Shown one piece after another: positions 34,500 to 45,947 of a stretch of DNA of 64,000 bases. Positions within the stretch are counted from its first letter, which is position 1; every line of letters starts with the position of its first letter. The position numbers and the translations under genes are program-made. The notes under the pieces were generated by a model, which was given only the letters and a program-made list of their open reading frames with translations, was not told the origin of the DNA and searched no databases. The stretch is taken from the NCBI GenBank assembly GCA_020881915.1, contig JAJFPB010000012.1:806001-870000 (forward strand). Direction: 5' to 3'. This stretch comes from Paramyrothecium sp. XJ0827 (Eukaryota > Ascomycota > Sordariomycetes > Hypocreales > Stachybotryaceae).

Positions 34500-36424
34500 A
34501 TGTTCATATTTGTAGTGTCTCCTCTGCACGCCTGGGCGTGGATCACCATCATGGGGTCGGCACTGGCCAGTACTCGCTGTCGTTGCTTTCCGGGAGACAA
34601 ATGCTGGCCCAGTACTGCTGAGTGGGCAGCTTTCAACAAAATAATCAATGGGAGGCTCATTGCGACTGTTCCAATTGCCAGCGTGTGCCACGACGACTCA
34701 TTCGTTCTCTACGACGCAGCAAAATGCCGGAAGCTCCAGGCGAACTGGATCCTGCCCGAGACACATTACACCACGTCCTCATCCATTATGGCCCAGTTCT
34801 TCGCCAATTTTAACTGTGACCCTTTCACGCCGCCTTCTGCGCAGTGTGTCGTGGGGACTTACGTCCAGTATGCCGTTGATGCCGCCTCGGCGGACGACTA
34901 CCGGAAGACCATGGCCTTCGCCACTGCTAGGAACATTCGCTTTGTGATCCGAAACACGGCCATGATTATTTCGGCTAGTCCATGGGATCGGGAGCGCTTG
35001 CGCTTTGGACTCATAATATGAAGAATACCAAGTTCCTAGACTACCGGTCCTGCCACTACACCTGGAGGGCGATGAAGATGGGCGCCGGTGTGCAAGTCTG
35101 GGAAGCATTGGAGGCTGCCCACTCCCGGGGCCTCGTCGTGGCCGGCGGGCAATGCCAGACTGTTGGCGTCGCCGGCGGGTATTCGCAAGGCGGGGGCCAC
35201 TCCCTCATGGCATCGCAGGTCGGCCTCAGCGCTGACCAGTTACTCGAATGGGAAGTTATCACAGCCAGCGGCCAGCATCTCGTGGCCACTCCGAAGCGTA
35301 ACGCGGACTTGTACTGGGCTTTCTGTGGAGGCGGTGGTAGCACATATGCAGCGGTCGTCTCGGTGACATTGAAGGCTTACCCAGACTTGAAGGTAGCCGT
35401 AGGCACATTCACCGTCATCGAGGCGGCCAATGCTGGAATGTCTGATGACAAGTTCTCCACCATTGTCAAAGAATGGTTAAAGAGCTTGCCCAAACTTTTC
35501 GACAACGGAGGGACCGCCCTTTGGACGTCCGCGGAAGGATATCTCTCCGTATCGCTGGTCTTCGGACCCAACATGACGGTGTCTGCGCTACGAGATTTGC
35601 TCAGCCCAACGCTGAAGGCCCTCAATGAGGGTGGCATAACGTATTGTGAGTGGACCCTTTTGCGATAAGAGGATGCCTAAACCCTTGCCCTTTTCTCGTC
35701 GCGTTCCCTATCGCGTCAGTGTAAATACTAATGAACCATGTGAATAGCGTCCAATTTTGCCGACTTTCCCACCTTCTTCGATGCGTGGAACACCATGAAC
35801 CCACCGCAGCAAGCCACCGATGGCAATATGGGGGCATACCTTCTTCCCCGGAATCTTGTCACGTCCGAGTCCACTGCCTCGGCGCTGCTTGATGCACTTG
35901 AAGAGCTGGCCACCGGGACGGGTGTCGTCACTGGTGGTCTTGCTTTTAATGTGGCCCGAGGTCGAGGTATCACCCGGCCGGTTGCCAACTCAGTCAACCC
36001 AGTCTGGAACACAGCAATTCAGTAATTGTATTTGGCCTGTAAGTCCACACACCGCGTGCCCGTACCCATACCTGGATGAGGCTTTCAGTAGACGCTCAGC
36101 GGCTGATCAAACGCCACATCATGTGCTCGCTCGTAGGCCGTATACCCGAACCAAGCCCCTCAGCCAACAAGCACGCCTGGGATTTGATCACGAACACCTA
36201 CGCGCCTACTCTAGACAAGCTAGTGCCTGGAGGACTATCGAGCTATGTGAACGAAAGGAAACCCTTTGATGCAACCTGGAAAAGGGTCTTTTACGGCGAC
36301 AATTATAATCGACTCTTGCGCATCAAAGGATAAGTACGATCCAAAGGGCATCGTTTATGGTACAACGTCAGTCGGGAGCGACCGGTTGAAGACGGCCAAG
36401 GACGGACGACTTTGCAAGGTATGA
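34500..36424 (+). pseudogene. Broken FAD-linked oxidoreductase (BBE/isoamyl-alcohol-oxidase type)
   Basis: The remains are secreted-type: a signal peptide follows the ATG at 34500, then a CRCFPGDKCWPS start typical of secreted BBE/VAO oxidases, the FAD-binding domain, a substrate domain and the BBE C-terminal motif region. Four lesions break it. First, the frame shifts by one base near 34956-34960, exactly at the flavinylation-histidine motif (G-H-D readable only in the shifted frame). Second, a TAG follows at 34976. Third, a TAA sits at 36023. Fourth, the frame shifts again near 36328 within the terminal K-Y-D-P-K region. A GTGAGT...TAG intron at 35646-35747 still looks functional, and the original stop would be at 36422-36424. 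No intron can explain the first two lesions without removing the FAD-attachment site. The family oxidises alcohols or cyclises isoprenoid side chains; PatO of the patulin pathway is one member. The gene is probably inactive. Confidence 0.82.
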
Positions 36425-37172
36425 ATGGGCCATGATGCCAAGGTATTTCGGGTTTGTCTAGGGACTTAGCCTGTGATCTCGTTCTGCCTTGTCTTTTGGG
36501 ATCGCTCGAAAGGCGCAGTTGATACACTGTGGCAGGATTACGTTTAGGAGAGCAGGATAGCCTACACAGGAGATCAAACGGCATTCAATTAGTGTTGATG
36601 TGTCCTTCTATTAGGCGAGTAGCTAGGTAAGGTACCATAACGCGGCGGAAAGCTTCGGGGGCGGCGCAGATCAGACGGCGATTCTCTCAGGTCTGCGGTT
36701 TTTTCATTCCCAGTCAGCCCGTCTCGTTCCGAATTTGGAATTTGACACCACCAACACACCCACGTATGCGAAACCTTCACTCCTGCTTCCGTGTGGATAC
36801 CTTGCTATTTCTGAAATATGACCTGGACTTTGAGACCAGGTATCTGTCTGTTGGTAGGTAATTCAAGGTAAAGGCAGGTAGGCTCGGAATTGCTCCCCGC
36901 TTGCCATGCACCCATGCACCCATTCCTTTTGAACCGGGCGCCGAATACTTGTATCACGGTCTGGTATGTTGGCTGGGGCCAAATAAAGACAATGCAGCGT
37001 AGGGAACCAACAAGAAATTCACCAGCGCAGGTGCTGTTCAATCGGGCCTTTTCTCCCTCGCCAACAAGGTCTCATGCGACCCGTCAGGCAGGCGCCTACT
37101 TGATTATCAGTCATCATCAAAAATCACCTGTCTCGGGTGTTCTCAAGTTTCTTTCTGAACGTGCGGTACTTG
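36425..37172. other. Intergenic region, 0.75 kb
   Basis: 3' flank of the pseudogene and promoter of the MFS gene. No TATA box or other clear element was identified. Confidence 0.5.
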
Positions 37173-39229
37173 ATGCCCATACACGACGTCCGCACAGCTA
37201 GCCCACACGCGTCCCACGAAGGCCAGCGATCCCGGCAAGGATCAGTCTCCCTTGACCTGAGAGCCATGACCGCCACTCCGGCGGGTGCGGACACAGTTTC
37301 TGTGTCCGCTAAGCCCCGACAGGTAGTCACTCATGCTCCGGCTGAAGCTGTAGCTGAAGATGTCGCCAATACTGGAGCGCCAGAGCCGCAGACGTCGGTA
37401 GGCGAGACCGAGGCGCAGACCGAGTACGCTTACAATCGAGACCACCGGTTCTGGTGCATCATCTTAGCCCTTTGTACGATGCAAGTCTTGTGCTCGCTAG
37501 AGAACACGGTTGTGGTGACCTCCCTACCCACGATTGTCAACCGCCTGGGCCTGGGCAGCAGCTACATCTGGGTCACGAATATATTCTTTCTAGCAACGTG
37601 AGTAACATGCCCTTTACACTATCCACTAGTGTGTTCTAGACACATTGGAAAGGCTGCTGAACCGAAGAACTCAGCTCCGTCGTTCAGCCCATCACAGGCC
37701 AGTTGGCCAACCTCTTTGGCCGTCGCCATGTCGCCCTGGTCGTCGTCGCCGTGTATACGCTCGGAAGCGGCCTTGCCGGCGGCGCAAACGGGGGCGCGAT
37801 GCTAATTGCTGGCCGCGCGGTGCAGGGTGCCGGGAGTGGCGGCATGACGGCCGTCATGGGCATCGTCATTTCTGATCTCGTCCCTCTCCGACTCAGGAGC
37901 GCCTACCAAGCCCTTCTTGCTATGACCTACGCAGTCGGTATGGCTATTGGACCGGTCGTGGGCGGTGCCATTGTCCAGAATACAAGCTGGAGATGGGTTT
38001 GTGATGACTTTCGATACGCAACTAGACACAGGGCAGACTAACAATAGTTCTCAGATATTCTACATCAACCTCCCCTTTGGCGGTGTCTCTCTCTTCCTTC
38101 TTTGGCTCTTCCTGCGCGTCAAATGGGATAAGGAAACCAATGCGTGGGACAAGCTCAAGCGAATCGATGTGGCGGGCAACATCCTGTTAGTGGCGTCCAC
38201 CGTATCGGTGCTCATCGCCCTGACTTGGGCCGGTGCCGAATACTCGTGGTCGTCATACCAAGTTCTTGTTCCCTTGATCATTGGCCTTACGGGTCTGGCC
38301 AGCTTCTTTGTTCTTGAAGGCTCCACGTGGGTGCCAGAACCCGTCATGTTTGTCACACTCTCCCTCCCCTCCCCTCCCCTATTATCCTCTTGCACTCCTC
38401 CCCAGGGGCCGCCAGAACTGACTTGAAGAATCTTCATAGGCCACTCCGTCTCTTCTCCAACCGTACTTCGGCAGTGATCTACGCGAATACCTTCATCGTT
38501 TCCATGCTGAACTACTGGATTTTCTTCTTCCTGCCTCTTTATTTCCAAGCCGTCCTATTATCAACACCCACCCGCTCGGGTGTACAGATCCTACCAATCA
38601 CCTTGATCGCAGTTCCCGGCGCGGCCGTTGGAGCGGTCGCCCTTGCTAAATGGGGCAAATACAAGCTACTCCACATCATCGGCTTTGCTTTTCTCACAGC
38701 GGGGATCGGCTCCTTTGCTGCACTCTCTGCCGGCTCCAGCATGGCCGAGTGGGTTTGTCTCCAGATCCTCCCGTCCATCGGCCCAGGCATGGTTCTTGAC
38801 ACCCTTTTGCCAGCCTTCCAGGCAGGCGTGGAGGAGAAGGACTCAGCCTCAGCCGTGGCAAGCTGGTCTTTTGTGCGCAGCTTCGGCAACATATGGGGTG
38901 TTGCTATACCCGGTGCCGTTCTCAACGTGTACAGTAGTCAGTATGCGACGGAGATTATTACTGATGCGACGGCGCGATCGCACCTCCAGAATGGCGACGC
39001 CTACGCAAGCGCCACTCGCGAATTCGTGCTGTCGTTTCCCGAGCCGACCCGAAGTCAGATAATTAGCGTCTTCACAAGGTCTCTGAGCAGGGTCTTCTTG
39101 GTTGGCATTGCGTTTCCGGCGCTCGCATTGGTCTTGTCGTTCGTGGAGCGGGAGGTGAAACTGCGGAAGACGCTTGAGACAGAGTTTGGGCTTGAGGACA
39201 AGCAAGAAAAGAAGGCTGGCAAAGCATGA
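37173..39229 (+). CDS. MFS drug/metabolite efflux transporter, DHA2 (14-TM) type
   Basis: Exons: 37173-37597, 37675-37996, 38055-38347, 38440-39229 (609 aa); starting at the ATG at 37266 gives 578 aa. A long polar N-terminus precedes HRFWCIILALCTMQVLCSLENTVVVTSLPTIV, the DHA2 first helix. GQLANLFGRRHVALV is motif A, and GMAIGPVVGG is antiporter motif C. FYINLPFGGVSLFLLW and PVMPLRLFSNRTSAVIYANTF are DHA2 landmarks. Introns are 77, 58 and 92 nt; the last contains CTCCC repeats. The protein is predicted in the plasma membrane, exporting a small molecule by proton antiport. In this gene block it probably exports, or protects against, the pathway product (PatC-like role), but substrate is inference from position. 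Confidence 0.9.
38360..38380 (+). repeat. CTCCC repeats in an intron
   Basis: About four CTCCC-like units inside the third intron of the MFS gene form a pyrimidine-rich stretch. Confidence 0.6.
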
Positions 39230-40611
39230 GTTCCCAACATCTGGCGAAATTGTGAAAGTTATCTTCTTCTGGATCCCTTGTTTTATTTTTATTTATTTAA
39301 TTACATTAGGCTACCAACACCAGAGCTAGGAGCACCCTCAGTATACCTCTCGAATTGGAAATTCAAGCATGTTATATCCCAACTTACCAGCAACAAATCC
39401 CAAGTTTCAAAAGTTGAGTATTCATTGGACTTTCTTTCACTATTCTTCATTAACTGCTCCAAGAGGTAGAGCAAAGAGGCTGAAAAAAGACGCTGAACAC
39501 CATGGGTAAGGGGGCAGATGCCATGTTTATTGCTGGTGAACAGAAGATATTCTATGTACTTAATAGTAGCGAGAAAGCCTCGGGCATAGGGAGTATCTGT
39601 AAGGGGTAGCAAGAAACAGATTTTTGTCAACATCCATTGAACCACTTCAATTGCTTCCGAGATCGAGCTGACGTAGTGAGCTTCTAACCACAAGAGCGTT
39701 AAGGCCTGAGACAACAAAAGCAAGACGCAAAGAAGTTGCGATTCTTTGGAGGTATGGTATATTAGGCCCCTGCCTGATAACGAATTATTCTAGCATGAAC
39801 AGAAGGCCCGAACTTGACTATTGGTCTATCATTCACCATCAAGCTGTCTCAGCATAAGCATAATGTTTGGTTGTAACGCCAAGCCTCGAAGTTTGTGTAG
39901 TCTGATCGATTTTACGTCATGGACAACTTTTTGCAAAAATAAAGTAATGGCCCTCTCTTCCGACGCTCCTAATTATCTGCGAGTCATATATTCGTGGAAG
40001 GAAATGAGATGGCCTAGCATGGACAAGAGAATCCACTTAGCACCGACAAGCCGGTCTACTAAGCCACTCCTCTTGTCCCGATGCTATTGCGTATGGACCG
40101 CGCTCGGCCAGCTTCCGAACCGAGGATTCTCCAGCTTGGCTAAACGCCAGAGTGCAAATGCCGGCCGGCTTAATTGCACTGGGTGTCGCCTCCATGCGCC
40201 ATCCCGTCTTTAGTTGGGTTTTTCTCTACCGGTGGTGGCAACTGTCCAGTCGGCGCAGGCCTTTGAGAGCTAGTCCGCACTAACACGCCAAGACCAGGTT
40301 TCGATGGCAATGCATCGAGCAGGGATTTCTCCGCAACTTCAAGCAGGTAATGGCTGGAGGAAGGACCTGGGGGTGGGTTTCTGCTCCGCACTTTTTCACT
40401 CGATATGGCCAGTCCCCGCCCAAAGGCCGTCGGTATGGCCGAGCATTAAACCGAACCGACGGTTCAGATGTGCCTGCTTGTGCTTCCGAATGTCGGGGCC
40501 TGTCTTTATAAGAAGAATGGTGATCGTCCAGCCCGTAAACCCTGGCGGTCCTTCCACCTTGCTTGTCGCGTGACTTTTAAGGATTCGATCTGGTCCGTAC
40601 AGCATCTCGAA
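39230..40611. other. Intergenic region, 1.4 kb
   Basis: 3' flank of the MFS gene and promoter of the carboxylesterase. A 140-codon minus-strand frame at 39301-39723 is leucine-rich and alpha-helical in character, faintly like the C-terminus of a fungal regulator, but it has no start, motif or splice partner I can support. Confidence 0.4.
40505..40512 (+). promoter_or_regulatory. TATA box of the carboxylesterase gene
   Basis: TTTATAAG lies about 100 bp upstream of the ATG at 40612. Confidence 0.5.
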
Positions 40612-42401
40612 ATGACCCTCACGCTGCAAAAACTGGGGAGCTTCGCGCTCGCAGCCATCACTGCATGGCCTGCTGTGACGGCCACTCCCACACACCAGCA
40701 ACGTAGAGCATCCGCGGCACCCGTGGTCACCGTGAAGAACGGCTCATACTACGGCGTCCACAACGAGCACTATGGCCAGGACTTCTTCCTCGGCATGCCT
40801 TACGCCAAGCCCCCAGTTGGCGACCTACGGTTCCGTGTTCCCCAACCCTTGGAGGAAAGCTGGGACGGCTCCAGGAACGCTACCGAATACTCTCCTTCGT
40901 GCATTGGATACGGCAGCGACACTTGGGTCCTTGGAAACTACATCTCGGAGGATTGCTTGACAATTAACGTGGTGCGGCCATCGGGTGTAGCAGCCGAAGA
41001 CAAACTCCCAGTTGCTGTCTGGGTTCATGGTGGATCATTCACAACTGGAGGTTCATCCGATCCGCGTTACAACCTTTCTTTCATCGTGGAGCAGTCCGTG
41101 CAGCAAGGAACTCCCATCGTTGCCGTGAGTTTGAACTACCGTCTCCAGAGCTGGGGATTCCTGCACGGCCACGAGGCCCTCGCGGAGGGCTCAACCAATG
41201 TCGGGTTTAGAGATCAAAGACTCGCTCTTCACTGGGTACAGGACAACATTGCATCGTTTGGTGGAAACCCAGAGGAGGTGACACTTTGGGGAGAGAGCGC
41301 GGGTGCCAGAAGCGTTGGCGTGCAGCTCGTAGCTTATGATGGAAGAGATGACAAGCTTTTCCAGCGTGCCGTGTTGCAGAGCGCGTCTCCCTGCCCTGCG
41401 AACCCCGAGCCACCCACGGCTGATGACTGGGAGCCATATTTCCAAGCTCTTCTCTCCGCGACAGGGTGCGCTGCCAGTAACCGAACCGGTGGTACTGGAC
41501 TCGATTGTCTTCGGACTGTGCCCGTCGACGAACTGAGCTCCATCTTCAATAGCACCTTGAAGTCGCGGCTCCCCAGCCTGGGGCAAGTCGTTGATGGGGA
41601 CATTCTTTCTGCTCCTGGAGATGTCCTGCTGCGGCAGCAGAAGTTCGTCAAGGTTCCTATCCTCATGGGCACCAATTTCGACGAAGGTACTGCCTATGCT
41701 CCACAGGGTATCAACACCACCGAGCAGTTCTTTGCTTTGATGGCTTCCAATGGACTGGATAATGCTACAGCCACTAAGATCGCCGAGCTGTACCCCGATG
41801 ACCCCAGCGTTGGCATTCCTGCGACCCTCGACGGTCGTCCATCTGGTGATCTGGCCTACCTGGGCGCTCAGTGGAAGCGAGTTGCCGCGTACAGGGGCGA
41901 CACCCAGCAACATGGACCTCGCCGCTTCACAACCCGCATGTATGCTGAGGCCGGTGTTCCCACCTATAGCTACCACTTCAACGTGCGGCCGTACGGCATC
42001 AAACTCTCCGATGGAGCGACACATTTCCAGGAAATTGTCTTCGTATTCAACAATATCGATGGATTGGGCTACGGCAACGCGGTGTCTCAAAACCCCATGG
42101 AAGGAAAACCCGAAAATTTCCTCAAGATTGCTGATACCATGTCGAAGATGTGGGTGAGCTTCTTCGTGAAGGGAGATCCCAACTACAACGCCCGTGAGTC
42201 AGCCCCTTGCACTCTGTGAGATTGCTATTTGCCAAAGACTAACACAAAAATTCAACAGGAGCTTGCGCGCAATGGCCTGAGTATTCTATCGAGGGCCCTC
42301 AAAATCTTGTTATTGACGCGAATGCCACCAAGATTGTGGACATTAAGCCTGATGATTTCCGCAAAGTCGAAATTGACTTTGTCATTGACGCACTGAACTA
42401 G
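40612..42401 (+). CDS. Secreted type-B carboxylesterase/lipase
   Basis: Exons 40612-42193 and 42259-42401 (574 aa); the 65-nt intron joins NYNA to RACAQWPEYS. Residues 1-25 form a signal peptide (LGSFALAAITAWPAVTA). The alpha/beta-hydrolase hallmarks are GVHNEHYGQDFFLGMPYAKPP, EDCLTINVVRP, the oxyanion loop VWVHGGSF, and the nucleophile elbow GESAGARS with Ser near 229. Glu near 358 (NFDEGTAY) and His near 471 (GATHFQEI) complete the triad. Several N-glycosylation sites are present. The ATG at 40612 follows a TATA box; an upstream in-frame extension lacks a signal peptide. It hydrolyses ester bonds outside the cell or in the secretory route. PatB of patulin synthesis belongs to the same family, but membership alone does not prove that role. 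Confidence 0.93.
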
Positions 42402-42719
42402 AAAATATAGTTGCATATATAGAATTCAGCAAGTAATACCCTAAAGCTTCTCTAGATATAGACATTTTTTACAAACGAAACATTCACAAGCACCACCCTC
42501 AGTTTTCCGTGCAGCTTAGCGGGTAAAAACCATGGACTGCTAAAACTACTTCAAGTTCTTTGATCAGGCCTTTAATATATGCGTCTTCTAGCTGAGTTAT
42601 AGCATTGTAAAGTATGTATATTTTGGAGAAAACAGTAGATGCTAGTTGCTTGGGAACACCGCCTGACCGGCGTACGCTGAGAAAGCAAAGCACATCCTGT
42701 CCTCGGGAATAATGACCAT
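42402..42719. other. Convergent 3' region
   Basis: 0.32 kb between the ends of the carboxylesterase and SDR genes. Nothing else was seen. Confidence 0.5.
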
Positions 42720-43610
42720 CTAGACTGTCATTCGGAAATGCAACAAATCTTCGTTCAAAATTTTGTCCTTCCTCTCCTCGAGTTCTCCCATGTCCCACTT
42801 TGCGTTCACCAACCGTCCGCTAAGCCAAGGTCGAGGTTCCTTCGTTAACCAGACGGTCGTGTCTGCACTAAGCTCAACGGTGTCTGTCATGTACCCGTGC
42901 ATCTCTTCAGGCATTTTCTTGCCCAGCTCAGTAAGGATAGTCCCGGGGTGGAACGCGATCGCTACCAGTCCCTGTTGCTCATACTCTGTAGCGATGAACT
43001 CGGCGAGTCGGCAGGTAGCGAGTTTCGAGATTACATATGATGAAGATCCGGGTACCACGTATATAGAGCCAAAACTCGCTGTGAAAATGAGAGTTTTGAG
43101 ATCGCTCTTAAGCAATAATGGGATGAAGTAACGAGCACAAAGGTACGGGCCTTTGATGTTCACTTCGAAGGGATTCCACCATTCGCTGGGCTCCGTTTCC
43201 CCCACTAGGTGCCATGAGACGCTGGCACCGGCATTGCAAACGAGTATATCCAGCTTCCCATCAAACTCTTTTTGGACGAGTCTAGCTGCGGCTTCGACAC
43301 CCTCTTCGGAGGTAACGTCGACTTGGACAATAACGACCTTTGGAACTTTGTGGCCTGTCCGACTAGCTGCCTGCTTGATCTCCTGCTCAACCGCGGACAG
43401 ATTGGACCGAGCACCAATAGCAATCTTATCCGCCCCAGCCGTAGCGTAGCTAATGGCAGTAGCTCTGCCGACACCCCTCGACGCGCCGGTGATGAACACA
43501 GATCTTCCACGCAGGTCACTTCTCTTTGGGTCAATGAACGGATAGGTGTCGGACCAGGTCGTCTCAGTGAAGTTGAGGACGGCTTTCGCATTGGCAATCG
43601 ATGATTGCAT
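42720..43610 (-). CDS. Short-chain dehydrogenase/reductase (SDR)
   Basis: A single frame of 296 aa from the ATG at 43610. The cofactor motif TGASRGVG lies at about residues 41-48 (TGxxxGxG), with NAGA in the following strand. The catalytic set is Ser in FTASFGS and SSYVISK as YxxxK. ARSN after the second strand favours NADP(H). No signal peptide or membrane helix is present, so it is probably cytosolic. Length fits classical SDRs with a short extra N-terminus. It lies at the right edge of the oxidoreductase block. PatN, isoepoxydon dehydrogenase, is also an SDR, but the family is too broad to equate the two. Confidence 0.9.
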   Translation of the reverse strand: MQSSIANAKAVLNFTETTWSDTYPFIDPKRSDLRGRSVFITGASRGVGRATAISYATAGADKIAIGARSNLSAVEQEIKQAASRTGHKVPKVVIVQVDVTSEEGVEAAARLVQKEFDGKLDILVCNAGASVSWHLVGETEPSEWWNPFEVNIKGPYLCARYFIPLLLKSDLKTLIFTASFGSIYVVPGSSSYVISKLATCRLAEFIATEYEQQGLVAIAFHPGTILTELGKKMPEEMHGYMTDTVELSADTTVWLTKEPRPWLSGRLVNAKWDMGELEERKDKILNEDLLHFRMTV

Positions 43611-45947
43611 CCTGGGCAAAAGTCAACTGCTTGATACTCGGGTAGACGATTGAATTATGGCCGTGACAATATGTTGAGCACCACGTAGAGAGGATAATAA
43701 CAGCAAGAAGCCAAAAAAGCGGATCATTCTGGAGGAAAACAAGAAAACAAGTGAAACCAGGGATGCTATATGAGGTGTGCTCAATTTCTTTGTAAGCGGA
43801 GCTTATTTTGCATGCACTGGAATTCCTGTCCGTTTGTCTCACTGTGGCGGAGCTGTACATTCTAAGCAGAAGGCTTAAGTGGTAGCACGTGAGAGCACAT
43901 GTGCCACTTTGAGACTTGTGTTTCTGTCGAACCACTCAAGGTTTCGGTGGCTGTGATGCTGTGGCGTTAGTGTTTTGCACCTCACTTTCTCCAAGCCTTG
44001 CTGCGTGCCAGAGGTATTCGCACCGATACCAGACTCGATTTCTCGGAGGTGCTAAAGGAACTTATTCATGCTTGAAATTACTCTACTTAACCATACGCCA
44101 CTCATCTTCGCTAATTGCTGCAACTATAGTAGCTGTGAATGCCGGAAAGCCCTCCCCAAAGTAAGATACATTGCCCTCTTATGTTCACGCCAGAGCCTCC
44201 GTAACGTCACATCGAGGTTGCTGCGGCAAGTTCTCTAAGCGATGTTTGGGAGTATCTACGTGAGGCTCCTTTCCTCACTACACAAACGACAGTAATGGGC
44301 TATATAAGCCATAGGTGTTGCATTTGACGGGTACAGCCGACAAAGTCCGAGCCCATCTTTGACAAAGCAAGACGGCACAGTGCCTAGTTGTTGAAATAAT
44401 AAAACTTCGCCTCATCAAACCTCATCAATTTATGCTTTTTAAAATTAAGAAATATTCCTTTCATACCCACTGTGACTTTAGGACTTGATACCAGTGGTGC
44501 CGTCATTTCTGTTTACTAGGTAGCAACAAGACCATTCATTTCCTGAAACAAGGCCGCCTTGCAAGCGATAAAATATCATCAACTAGCATCGATTATATCA
44601 GGACCTGTTTCCAGGGCATGGGAGTAGATGTACGTTTGACATCGCTCATGGGAGACGAAAGTGACGACAAAAAGTCGACCGGAAGAACCCCGTGATCAGA
44701 AAGTGGACTGCGAGAATATGATGGCATAAGGAGATATGTAGGAGAGACTAGAATCGACCCAGAAGCGCTGGTGATGGAAGCCAGCATGCTGCACGGCTAA
44801 GAAACATATGGTGAATATAGGTTTGGGCTGTCCAGGATCAATCTTGGGTTGCCGTCTAGCTCAGACGTGGTTTTGGGGATCAACGAAATAGGCGAGGAAC
44901 ACATAACAGCATTCGAACAGGTACATACAGGTTACAGCCAAGCTGGGAGCCCGGTTTTTCAAGGGAGCAATGACGGATCGGAGCCGATGAAACATCGCCC
45001 AAGCTCATCAGCCAATTGCCTTTGGCATTTTGGTGCACGAAAGGGCGATTTAAGAGCGCGAACCATTAAACCATGAATAAAATATGCTTCTTACACATTT
45101 AATAATCCGAATGTCTCTTATTTTCCATACTTGTGTTGATCAGGCTCGTACTCTTAAGATTCCACAGTGATGTGGTGGTGACAAAGAGTCATAATCAATC
45201 CAGGGCAGCAACAACCACCCCGAAGGTTGTGGTTGTGGATCAAAACACCTTCTACTCGTTTATTACTTAATTTCGGTTGGCTATTGGTCTTATGGCCATC
45301 ACACAAAAGTCTCTCAGCCATTTCATCTCCATGAACGAGCAAAGTGTGCCTGGAGATCATAAAGCGCTTGCATGCCTCTCCTTGAATCACAAGGATCAGC
45401 CATCCCTGGTCTTGCCTTGACGGTTGATTTTGACTGAAGAACGTCAAAGAAACTGATCGTCGCTTGAACTTTGGAGAAAATCGTTGGTACTGTCTGAGTT
45501 CTGCACCGAAGCTGGACAGGCGGGGGTGTATGAGCAATCTCAAGACAAGTTCTTAAAAAATCTCTTGTGAAACGAGACCTAGAGGCATTGTGTCTCAAAC
45601 AAAGGGAGTCTTTCCGGCATGCCAGTAGGATGCTAAATCCTACTCACATTCACCAATGTGCTCGGCACGAACCGCTACCGTTTATTGAGAAGAAGAACAA
45701 CTGGAGCGTTACAGGTCTTACTTTTCTGGTTCGGTTATCTGGTTGTCAATTTGGTTTTCCACATTCATGTCTGTCAACATCTTATTCACATCAATGATCA
45801 CGGCGAGAGCATGCCTCACAGCCATTTGGAATCCCATGCTGAGCACTATTTGAAGTCGAGAAATAGAAACGCTTATATGATGAACAGTCTATCGAAATAA
45901 TCCGCCATGGGTTGATAATACATGCGTGATGCGGTCAAGGATGTACC
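43611..45947. other. Gene-poor region, 2.3 kb
   Basis: No gene with a domain or coherent exon chain was found. A minus-strand pair of overlapping frames at 45154-45598 is the longest open stretch (about 130 codons) but has no recognisable motif. The region separates the oxidoreductase block from the sugar transporter. Confidence 0.5.

Noticed and set aside
45154..45598. Two overlapping minus-strand frames of about 90-130 codons
   Set aside because: No domain, no splice partner and no signal peptide; too little to call a gene.
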